Positions 8,891 through 15,392 of a stretch of 64,000 nucleotides of DNA are shown in pieces. A program made the translations under genes and the position numbers. The DNA comes from G965227875 sp965227875 (GTDB lineage: Bacteria > Pseudomonadota > Alphaproteobacteria > Rhizobiales > JAJFHC01), in NCBI GenBank assembly GCA_965227875.1, contig OZ245783.1:3844001-3908000 (forward strand), written 5' to 3'. How positions within the stretch are numbered: the first letter of the stretch is position 1; each line of letters starts with the position of its first letter. The notes beneath the pieces are model-generated. The model was given only the letters and a program-made list of their open reading frames with translations. It had not been told where the DNA came from and searched no databases.

Positions 8891-9393
8891 TCCCTGTGAT
8901 CGAAACCGACCGATATCGCCTGCGCGCGCCGGGCGAGGACGACTTTCCGGTCTACGAACGCTTCTATGCCGACGCCGACGCGTCTGCGTTCTATGGCGGA
9001 CCGATGATTGCGCACCATGCGTGGCGCCGACTGGCCATGGATTGCGGCCACTGGATGCTGCGAGGTTACGGGATCTGGGTGGTGGAGCGCATCTCGGACG
9101 GTGCGATGATCGGCGGGTGCGGTTTCTGGTGGCCGTCGGGCTGGCCGAGGCGGGAACTCACCTGGTGGCTGGTGCCTGAGGGCAGGGGAAAAGGCGCGGC
9201 CACGGAAACTTCCCGGGCTGCGATCCGGTTCGGGTACGACACGATGGGATGGGACAGCGTCGAGACCCACATGCTCGACGAGAACACGGCCGCTCGCGAC
9301 CTCGTCGTCCGGCTAGGCGGCGCCGTCTTCGCCCGCGAGACGTTTCCCGACGGACGCGAACGCGACGTGTTCCGGTTCCCGCGTGCCGACTGA
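8887..9393 (+). CDS. GNAT family N-acetyltransferase (RimJ/RimL type)
   Basis: 168 residues from ATG 8887, overlapping the EamA stop as ATGA. The pattern IETDRYRLRAPGEDDFPVY at the N-terminus, GRGKGAATETSRAAIRFGYDTMGWD (acetyl-CoA pyrophosphate loop RGKGAA) and LDENTAARDLVVRLGG define an Acetyltransf_3 domain. It acetylates an amine on a protein or small molecule in the cytoplasm. The coupling with EamA suggests that product acetylation and export may go together, but this is inference. Confidence 0.82.
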   Translation: MIPVIETDRYRLRAPGEDDFPVYERFYADADASAFYGGPMIAHHAWRRLAMDCGHWMLRGYGIWVVERISDGAMIGGCGFWWPSGWPRRELTWWLVPEGRGKGAATETSRAAIRFGYDTMGWDSVETHMLDENTAARDLVVRLGGAVFARETFPDGRERDVFRFPRAD

Positions 9394-9707
9394 CGGCCGG
9401 GCCGGGTGTGACCGGCAGGACACGGGTGGTCGAAAATCACGAGCGGAATCGAAGATTTCGCGAACAATACCGAAAATCGGCGCCGGCGAGGCTTGAACGC
9501 GTCGGCGAACAGGACTATCACCTGACCACCGGGCAGGAGGGCATTGTTTCGGGTCGCGAACGTGGCCTTGAAATACCTGTCTGGGCTTCCGATATGAGCT
9601 TCGCGTTAACGTTGTGTAAAGGTTGGATTAACCGATCTTTTGCAACAACGTCATATTAGTGAGCCCGGGATTTGGGATAAAATCGCTGCGACTGCAGGGG
9701 GATCAGG
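9394..9707. other. Intergenic region, 314 bp, no gene seen
   Basis: No convincing coding frame on either strand. The last 110 bases before the small GTG ORF at 9708 are AT-richer than the surroundings and contain GGTT-N5-AACC (9621-9633), two GTTAAC/GTTGTG-like stretches and GGGATAAAATC (9674-9684) as a possible -10 element. No canonical -35 at proper spacing was found. Confidence 0.4.
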
Positions 9708-9860
9708 GTGAAGTACCGCGTTTTTGCATTCATGATGCTGGCCGTGACGGCCGTCTGGGGCTGGATGGTCGTGACCGGCGATCCGGGCGATCTCAATGCC
9801 GCGGTCAACGGTTCCGCGCATGACGGTTACTATATTTCCGAACTTGCCGCGGAAAACTAG
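9708..9860 (+). CDS. Putative 50-aa single-pass or secreted peptide
   Basis: GTG 9708 to TAG 9860 encodes 50 residues. MKYRVFAFMMLAVTAVWGWM is followed by VVTGDPGDL, then a polar tail ending in HDGYYISELAAEN. The N-terminal part is a positively charged start plus a hydrophobic helix, so it could be a signal peptide or membrane anchor. A purine-rich AGGGGGATCAGG lies just upstream of the GTG. It ends 12 bases from the stop of the convergent LuxR gene. I know no family. The good SD and coherent membrane pattern support translation. Confidence 0.5.
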   Translation: MKYRVFAFMMLAVTAVWGWMVVTGDPGDLNAAVNGSAHDGYYISELAAEN

Positions 9861-9872
9861 GCTCCACGTAGT

Positions 9873-10622
9873 CTAGCTCGCGATAAGGCCGAGCCGGGAT
9901 GCCCGGACGGCGGCCGCGCTTCTCGACCGGACGTCGAGTTTTCTGAACACGTTCTTCAGGTGAAATCTTACGGTGTTCTCGGAAACCCCGAGAATCCTTG
10001 ATATTTCCCAGTTTGTCTTGCCCGAGGCGCAATGCTGCAGGCAGGCCAGTTCCCTTTCGCTGAGAGAGGGGACTTCGCCGGTTTTCATGTCGGACACGAG
10101 CTCGTTGCGCGGCGCGGCGGCGGGGAGCGAATCGACCCGCTCCATGAGATAGGCGGCCATCAGGTGCACGCTGTGGCGGGTGGCCTCGAATTTCGCGTCG
10201 TTGGCCTTGCGCGATCCCTGCATGTACACGGTGACGCCCTTCAGGCGACCGGCGGTCGAAAGCGGGACGAGCCAGGCATGTGACACCCGGTTCATCCGCA
10301 ACATGGCGCGTTGCCAGAGGCTGGAAACGCTGTTGGGACTTTCTTTCACGAACGCGACGTAGTCGAAGGGCACGTTCCGGGACATGGCGGCCTCGAGTGC
10401 GGGACAGATTTCGCCGAACCCGCTCTTTATGTATTCCCCGATGAGATTGCGGTCGTAGCTACACAGGATGACATGGTCGTCGCGTTCGCCGGTCGAGTCG
10501 ACGCTGAAGGCATCGAACGCCGAGTAGCCGAGCGGCTCGACCGCGGCGAGAAAAAGCGCCGCAAGATCGTCCCGCGACTGCTGCGTCGCGATCGAAGTCC
10601 TGAACTGTTCGACGTTTTCCAT
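9873..10622 (-). CDS. LuxR-type transcriptional regulator with autoinducer-binding-like domain (solo)
   Basis: 249 residues from ATG 10622. Residues 1-165 form an autoinducer-binding-like domain; residues 184-245 form the LuxR HTH (SLSERELACLQHCASGKTNWEI, VSENTVRFHLKNVFRKLDV). No luxI homolog lies in the window. In the ligand pocket the segment IGEYIKSGFGEICPALEAAM lacks the tryptophan and has Cys in place of the Asp of the usual W...Y...DP motif (C73-P74), so classical acyl-homoserine-lactone binding is doubtful. Convergent with the small peptide gene and divergent from the EamA gene at 10733, which it may control. Confidence 0.85.
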   Translation of the reverse strand: MENVEQFRTSIATQQSRDDLAALFLAAVEPLGYSAFDAFSVDSTGERDDHVILCSYDRNLIGEYIKSGFGEICPALEAAMSRNVPFDYVAFVKESPNSVSSLWQRAMLRMNRVSHAWLVPLSTAGRLKGVTVYMQGSRKANDAKFEATRHSVHLMAAYLMERVDSLPAAAPRNELVSDMKTGEVPSLSERELACLQHCASGKTNWEISRILGVSENTVRFHLKNVFRKLDVRSRSAAAVRASRLGLIAS

Positions 10623-10732
10623 CCGGCACCACCAGTGTTCGGGAAACATTCTTTGCAAATGTGGTCCCCGGCTGCAATATGCCACGCGGTTGAATGACCG
10701 GTGTGCGGCCGGCAAGGGGAGAGACATCGCGA

Positions 10733-11659
10733 ATGCGGGGATGGATTGCCTACCTGGCATGTTTCATCGGGGTCTGCGGCCATGCGTCGAGCGAGTTCGT
10801 GGCCAAGGTCGCCGCGACGCCGGGACCGGAATTCTCCGTCTGGCGGTTCATGATCGGCGGGCTGGGGCTCTTCATCACCACGCAGTTCTGGCCGGGCGCG
10901 CGGGACCTGGTGACGCCGCTTCGCCAGGATGGCCCGAGGATCGTCGCGCTTTCCTGTCTCGGCATGGCGCTCGGGCAACTCGTCTTTCACTGGGCACTTG
11001 ATTTCGCGAGCGTCGTCCAGGTCGCGACGATGGTCACCTCGATGCCCATATGGGTCGTGGTCATCGACCGCATCGTCAACGGCACGCCGATCACCGCGCC
11101 CAAGGCGGTCAGCGGCGTCGGCGCGTTTCTCGGCGTCATACTGCTGCTCACCGACGGCTACACGCAGGACTTGCGCTTCGGCGGGGATGCGCTCGCCGGA
11201 ACGGTCATGGCGCTGGTCTGCGCTCTGCTCGGCGGGATCTACATCGTCTACGCCAAGCCCATGATCCAGAAATACGGCCCGGTCCGCATGACGGCCTATA
11301 CGTTCATTCTGGGGTTCTTCTTCCTCTACACGGTCGTCGGCCTGTTCTGGGGCATCTGGGTCGATCCCCTGTCCATCGTCGACAAGCGACCTGAACAGGT
11401 GGCGGGCATCCTGACCATCGGCATCTGGAACACCACCATCGCGATGGTGCTGTGGCTGGGCGGTCTTGCGGCCGCCCCCGACATGGGCCGTGCGAACTAC
11501 CTCTTCTTCCTCAAGCCGGTGATCGCGGCCCTGCTGGCGGTCGTGATCCTGGGCGACGTGCTGACGCTCAACCAGATGCTGGCGATCTTCGCCATCTGTT
11601 TCTGCGTCGGCCTCGAGTTCGTGTGGACCCAGACGAGGCGGCCGGCCGCAACCGGTTAG
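10733..11659 (+). CDS. EamA/DMT family transporter
   Basis: 308 residues from ATG 10733, chosen because AAGGGGAG stands 10 bases before; an in-frame ATG at 10694 has no SD. Ten hydrophobic helices in two repeats, with FSVWRFMIGGLGLFITTQF, HWALDFASVVQVATMVTSMP and the second-repeat LAAAPDMGRANYLFFLKPVIAALLAVVILGD, the region containing the conserved proline before the last two helices. Likely a metabolite exporter. Divergent from the LuxR solo across 110 bases, a usual place for the regulated target. Confidence 0.82.
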   Translation: MRGWIAYLACFIGVCGHASSEFVAKVAATPGPEFSVWRFMIGGLGLFITTQFWPGARDLVTPLRQDGPRIVALSCLGMALGQLVFHWALDFASVVQVATMVTSMPIWVVVIDRIVNGTPITAPKAVSGVGAFLGVILLLTDGYTQDLRFGGDALAGTVMALVCALLGGIYIVYAKPMIQKYGPVRMTAYTFILGFFFLYTVVGLFWGIWVDPLSIVDKRPEQVAGILTIGIWNTTIAMVLWLGGLAAAPDMGRANYLFFLKPVIAALLAVVILGDVLTLNQMLAIFAICFCVGLEFVWTQTRRPAATG

Positions 11660-11686
11660 GTCAGCGCGGACCGCACGCCCGGCGCG

Positions 11687-12079
11687 TCAGTCCTCGGACG
11701 GGATGCCGGCGTCTTCATCGCCGGGATAGTTCAGTTCGATCATCACGCCGTTGGGGTCGTGGACGAACAGCTGCTGCAGTTTTCCGCCGGGCACGATGCG
11801 ATGACGCAGCGCCACCCCGATGTCCTGGAGATGCGTCACCATTTCGCGAATGCCCGTCGCACCGAAGGCGATATGGTCGACGGCCCCGGTGTCTTCGGAA
11901 TTCTGGTCGGCTTCGGCCAGGTGCACGACCGGTTTGTCGCCGAGATACATCCAGTAGCCCTTGAAACTGAAGTTCGGCCGGTCACCTTCCGTGAGACCAA
12001 GGGCGTCGCGATAGAAATCCCGCGTGGCGTCCACGTCGGCGGAACGCACGAGGAAGTGGTCAAGCGAGTTCAGCGGCAT
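11687..12079 (-). CDS. VOC (glyoxalase/bleomycin-resistance fold) protein
   Basis: 130 residues. Two beta-alpha-beta-beta-beta modules with candidate metal ligands H8 (SLDHF), H53 (VVHLAEA), H69 (VDHIAFG) and E115 (GVMIELNY), the usual spacing of VOC superfamily metal sites. DPNGVMIELNYPG is the family C-terminal signature. A good SD GGGAGGATC precedes ATG 12079. It could be a lyase, dioxygenase or binding protein; the substrate is open. It follows the methyltransferase gene by 16 bases on the same strand, so likely the third gene of the 13852-11687 operon. Confidence 0.8.
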   Translation of the reverse strand: MPLNSLDHFLVRSADVDATRDFYRDALGLTEGDRPNFSFKGYWMYLGDKPVVHLAEADQNSEDTGAVDHIAFGATGIREMVTHLQDIGVALRHRIVPGGKLQQLFVHDPNGVMIELNYPGDEDAGIPSED

Positions 12080-12095
12080 TGTTCGATCCTCCCGA

Positions 12096-12938
12096 TCAGG
12101 TTTGTTTCCGGCGAAGCCATAGCCCCGTTTCCAGGGCGCCGTCCACCAGGGGCAGGCGTCCCGCCACCCCGGAGGCCACCCTGTCCGACATCCGCGTGGC
12201 CGCGTAGTGGCTCGCGAAGACGATCTCCCATCCGCCCTGCAGAAGCGCCGCTACCGCATTCTGTTCGTTGTACCCCCGCCAGGTCCAGTCTTCCGGATAG
12301 CCGTCGGGAAGGAGAATGTCGTGGAAGAAGACGAAAGTGCCGGCCGGCAGGGCGGGCAGTATGCGGTTCACGGCGATGTCCACGTCGCTGCCGGGCATCA
12401 TGATATGGCTCGAATCCACGCAGACGAAATCGCCTGAACCGAGATCGTCGAACAGGCCAAGGTCGACCGACTGCACCGTCATGCGCTCCAGCCGGATCGG
12501 GAGTTCGGCGATGTCCGCGCGCGGTGCCGGGTCGATCGCCGTTATCCGGGTCGCCAGCCCGCCGTCCTGGACCGCGCGATGCATGAAGCGGGTCGAATGC
12601 CCCGATCCGATCTCGATGATCCTGCCGGGCGCATGATGGCGCACCATGGCATAGGCGGAGGCCGCGTCGAGGCGCGGAAACCAGTCCTGGGTCCAGCGCG
12701 CCCTGTCGCTGCCGGTCCCGTCGATGGCGATGAGGTCGTCGGCATAGGTTTCGATGAGATCGAGCACGCCCGTGATGCGGTCGCGGCCCTCCTCGAACAG
12801 CCGCTCGAGCGCCGGATAGGGCAGGGCTGGGTCGGCGAGACCGTCCGCATGGCGGTAGGGGATGAAAAATCCGCGGCGGCGCAGACCGAGAACCGTCTCC
12901 AGCCCCATCCGCAGTCGCCTGAACCGGGACGCGCCCAT
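12096..12938 (-). CDS. Class I SAM-dependent methyltransferase (Methyltransf_24-like)
   Basis: 280 residues from ATG 12938, overlapping the EamA stop by one base (TGATG). GRIIEIGSGHSTRFMHRAV is motif I, TAIDPAPRAD the motif II acidic end, and DFVCVDSSHIM resembles the substrate-side motif of the Methyltransf_24 group, which acts on small molecules or sugars and is common in polysaccharide and secondary-metabolite clusters. The C-terminus ALETGLWLRRKQ is typical of this group. The upstream in-frame extension to 13355 is antisense to the EamA gene and not real. Confidence 0.8.
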   Translation of the reverse strand: MGASRFRRLRMGLETVLGLRRRGFFIPYRHADGLADPALPYPALERLFEEGRDRITGVLDLIETYADDLIAIDGTGSDRARWTQDWFPRLDAASAYAMVRHHAPGRIIEIGSGHSTRFMHRAVQDGGLATRITAIDPAPRADIAELPIRLERMTVQSVDLGLFDDLGSGDFVCVDSSHIMMPGSDVDIAVNRILPALPAGTFVFFHDILLPDGYPEDWTWRGYNEQNAVAALLQGGWEIVFASHYAATRMSDRVASGVAGRLPLVDGALETGLWLRRKQT

Positions 12939-13852
12939 CACGCGGTCCCCGGTGCGCGCGGTGCGGTTCTTCCCGCCGCGCTCCGCGCGACCGCAACGCC
13001 CAGAAGGATCAGTGCGAGCGCGACATAGGCATTGCCGCTGGGTCGTTCTGCGAGGATCAGCGCCCCCCAGGCGACGCCGAACAGGGGCACCAGGAAGTTG
13101 ATCTGCGAGAAGAAAGATGCCCCCTGGCGGCGGATGATCGCGAACGTGAGCAACAGGGCCACGCCGGTCTGGAAGACACCGAGAAGCACGGTGGCCAGGA
13201 TCGCCTCGCGTGTCGGCTCCAGCGTCCACGGGCGTTCGAACAGCAGGCTGGCCGGAACCATCATCATCATGGCGGCGAACATGATGCAGGCGGCGAGCGC
13301 GCGCCGGTTCTCGTTCATCACCCGTTTGGTCACGATTGCGTTGATCCCGTAGCACAGCGCCGCCGCGGCTACGGCGAGCTGACGGATGGTGTCGTCGCCA
13401 AGCTGGGCGAGTTTGGCCGGCCCGATGAGGACGACGAGCCCGGCGAGCCCGAGGGTGACGCCGACGAGTTTGAGCACGGACAGCTTTTCGTCCGATGTGA
13501 GGAAATGCGCGAGCAGGACCGTCGTCAGGGGCATGACGGCCATGAGGATTGCGGCCAGGCCGCTGTCGATATGCTCCTCACCCCAGCTGATAAGCGCGAA
13601 GGGCGCCGCGTTGCCGAAAACCGCGGCCAGGACGATGAGGCCCCAGGTCCGCGCCCCCGTCGGTATCTCCTGGCCCGCATGGCGTGCGGCGACGTACAGC
13701 AGGACGAACGCGATCACGAGCCGGGCGGCCGTCATCGTCAGCGGTGGCACGGTGCCCACGGCGATCTTGATGAACAGGAAGGACGCGCCCCATATCCCCG
13801 CGAGAACGAGGAGCAGAAAGTAGTCCATGGCGCCCGGGCGCTGTTGAGTCAT
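12938..13852 (-). CDS. EamA/DMT family transporter
   Basis: 304 residues from ATG 13852; GTG 13885 and ATG 13828 are alternative starts, and none has a strong SD. YFLLLVLAGIWGASFLFIKIAV is the classic first helix with the WG(S/A)SF motif, followed by PPLTMTAARLVIAF and a second repeat ending AYVALALILLGVAV. Likely an inner-membrane exporter. The gene is the head of a leftward unit with the methyltransferase and VOC protein, coupled by a one-base overlap. This is the third EamA gene in 6 kb. Confidence 0.8.
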   Translation of the reverse strand: MTQQRPGAMDYFLLLVLAGIWGASFLFIKIAVGTVPPLTMTAARLVIAFVLLYVAARHAGQEIPTGARTWGLIVLAAVFGNAAPFALISWGEEHIDSGLAAILMAVMPLTTVLLAHFLTSDEKLSVLKLVGVTLGLAGLVVLIGPAKLAQLGDDTIRQLAVAAAALCYGINAIVTKRVMNENRRALAACIMFAAMMMMVPASLLFERPWTLEPTREAILATVLLGVFQTGVALLLTFAIIRRQGASFFSQINFLVPLFGVAWGALILAERPSGNAYVALALILLGVAVARSAAGRTAPRAPGTA

Positions 13853-14079
13853 TGGAACCGTCCGGAGGATGGAGGAGGGCGACACACAGGTGCCGGACGA
13901 AACGACGCCAGACTAAAGCCTTTCGTCGCGCGGCGAAAGCGTCCGAAACGCAGCGGTGCCGCGAGGCGTGGACCGGACGCGACTGTCCGGGGTCGACGCC
14001 CGCGCATCCATGGTGTTTAAAACGCTGTCGAAGAAAGAAACAGCCGGCACGGCAATAGTGAACACGGGAGCAAGTCGTC

Positions 14080-14934
14080 ATGGTGCAGGCCGCAACACAG
14101 AACATCCGGACATACTGGCAGGGAAGCTGGGTGGAAGGCGCCCCGAACATCATGAGTCCCATGACCCATGGCGCCTGGCTCGCGTCGACGGTTTTCGACG
14201 GGGCGAGGGCGTTCGAAGGGGTGGCCCCCGATCTCGATCTGCACTGCGAGCGCCTCTACAACTCCGCCGGCGCGATGGGACTGAAACAGTTGCACAGTCC
14301 GGGCGAATTGCTGGAACTCTGCCAGGACGGCATAGCGACGTTCGACAAGTCGGCCGAACTCTACATCCGCCCCATGTACTGGGCCGAAGGCGGCTTCGTC
14401 GCCGCCGATCCGGAGACGACGCAATTCTGCATCGTCATCTACGACTCGCCGATCCCCAAACCCACCGGTTTTTCGCTGACCCTTTCCCCCTTTCGCCGCC
14501 CCACCTTCGAGATGGCGCCGACGAACGCCAAGGCCGGCTGCCTCTATCCCAATTCGGGCAGGGCGCTGCGGGAAGCGATATCCCGCGGTTTCGACAACGC
14601 GGTCATGCTGGACGCCCTGGGCAATGTCGCCGAACTGGCGACAGCCAATATCTGGATGGTCAAGGACGGCGAGGCGCACACCCCGTCGCCCAACGGGACT
14701 TTCCTCAACGGCATCACGCGGCAGCGTGTGGTCAAGCTTCTCACCGACGCAGGCATCAAGGTCCACCAGCGCCCGCTGACATGGGCGGAGTTCCTAGATG
14801 CGGACGAGATATTCTCCTCGGGCAACTACGCCAAGGTCATGCCCGTGACGCGCGTCGAGGACCGCGACCTCCAGCCCGGTCCCGTCGGGTCTCGGGCGCG
14901 CGAACTTTATTGGGAGTGGTCCCACGGCGGCTGA
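14080..14934 (+). CDS. Fold-type IV PLP aminotransferase (branched-chain aminotransferase/ADC-lyase family)
   Basis: 284 residues. VFDGARAFEGVAPDLDLHCERL is the family N-terminal phosphate/arginine region, TNAKAGCLYPNSGRA carries the likely Schiff-base lysine K151, and NVAELATANIWMVKDG plus NGITRQRVV are the PLP-binding glutamate and C-terminal signature. It catalyses transamination of branched-chain or related amino acids in the cytoplasm, although D-amino-acid aminotransferase or aminodeoxychorismate lyase activity is possible. SD GGGAG precedes ATG 14080. Monocistronic: palindrome-rich DNA follows. Confidence 0.85.
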   Translation: MVQAATQNIRTYWQGSWVEGAPNIMSPMTHGAWLASTVFDGARAFEGVAPDLDLHCERLYNSAGAMGLKQLHSPGELLELCQDGIATFDKSAELYIRPMYWAEGGFVAADPETTQFCIVIYDSPIPKPTGFSLTLSPFRRPTFEMAPTNAKAGCLYPNSGRALREAISRGFDNAVMLDALGNVAELATANIWMVKDGEAHTPSPNGTFLNGITRQRVVKLLTDAGIKVHQRPLTWAEFLDADEIFSSGNYAKVMPVTRVEDRDLQPGPVGSRARELYWEWSHGG

Positions 14935-14952
14935 CGGGGCTGCAGAAACAAA

Positions 14953-14986
14953 GCGGCGACCGGTGCTGCGGGACACCGATCGCCGC
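14953..14986. terminator. Imperfect hairpin after the aminotransferase
   Basis: GCGGCGA-C-CGGTG pairs with CACCG-A-TCGCCGC around an 8-base loop, beginning 19 bases after the stop at 14934. No T-run follows on the plus strand; on the minus strand TTTGTTTC follows. It may therefore end rightward transcription factor-dependently or end a leftward transcript. Confidence 0.4.
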
Positions 14987-15174
14987 CCGGCAGGATGCCC
15001 CGGCGAAACCTGGACAACCTGCAAGCCCGGAAGCGAGATGCGCTGCATAGCAACGGCTGAGATCAGGGGAGATCGCAGTCAACTCGCCGCCGGACGTTCG
15101 GTTTCACCATCGAAAATTCGTGCTGGCGCCGACGGTCCCGGCCTTTATGGCGTTCGGGAATACGTAGCCCCCTC

Positions 15175-15185
15175 CGTGATTCACG
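15175..15185. promoter_or_regulatory. Inverted repeat CGTGA-T-TCACG
   Basis: Perfect 5-bp arms around one base. The same CGTGA/TCACG half-sites recur in the next inverted repeat (15206-15223), so they may be bound by one regulator. Confidence 0.4.
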
Positions 15186-15205
15186 AGGTGCAAAAATGTC
15201 GCAAA

Positions 15206-15223
15206 ATCACGCCCGCACGTGAT
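15206..15223. promoter_or_regulatory. Inverted repeat ATCACG-N6-CGTGAT
   Basis: Perfect 6-bp arms with a 6-base spacer, arms in the opposite orientation to those of the 15175 palindrome. Operator-like symmetry; too short for a terminator. Confidence 0.4.
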
Positions 15224-15230
15224 GCCCACT

Positions 15231-15253
15231 GCTAGAGTGGAGCGAACTCTAGC
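15231..15253. promoter_or_regulatory. Inverted repeat GCTAGAGT-N7-ACTCTAGC
   Basis: Perfect 8-bp arms around GGAGCGA. CTAG is rare in most proteobacterial genomes, and two copies placed symmetrically suggest a selected operator or RNA hairpin. It lies 140 bases upstream of ATG 15393. Confidence 0.45.
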
Positions 15254-15392
15254 ACACGAATTCACGCCCCGAAAACCCGGAATCAACCGTTTTTCCGAAT
15301 TTTTGTACTGACCGGTACGCGAATCCGCCGATTAGGGCTAACCCGTTGTACCGAACCGGCTTCAGCGCTAGGCTGACGGCCGGATACACACC

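Larger units (their letters stand above)
14987..15392. other. Palindrome-rich region upstream of the reductive-dehalogenase-like gene
   Basis: About 400 bp without a credible gene. It contains three perfect inverted repeats (15175-15185, 15206-15223, 15231-15253, listed separately), AT-rich tracts (15195-15206, 15290-15306) and a weak TTGTAC-N17-TAGGCT promoter-like pair at 15346-15374 leaving an 18-base gap to the ATG at 15393. Confidence 0.5.

Noticed and set aside
9394..9707. A lux box for the LuxR solo
   Set aside because: No 18-20 bp dyad with the expected half-sites could be found in this region.
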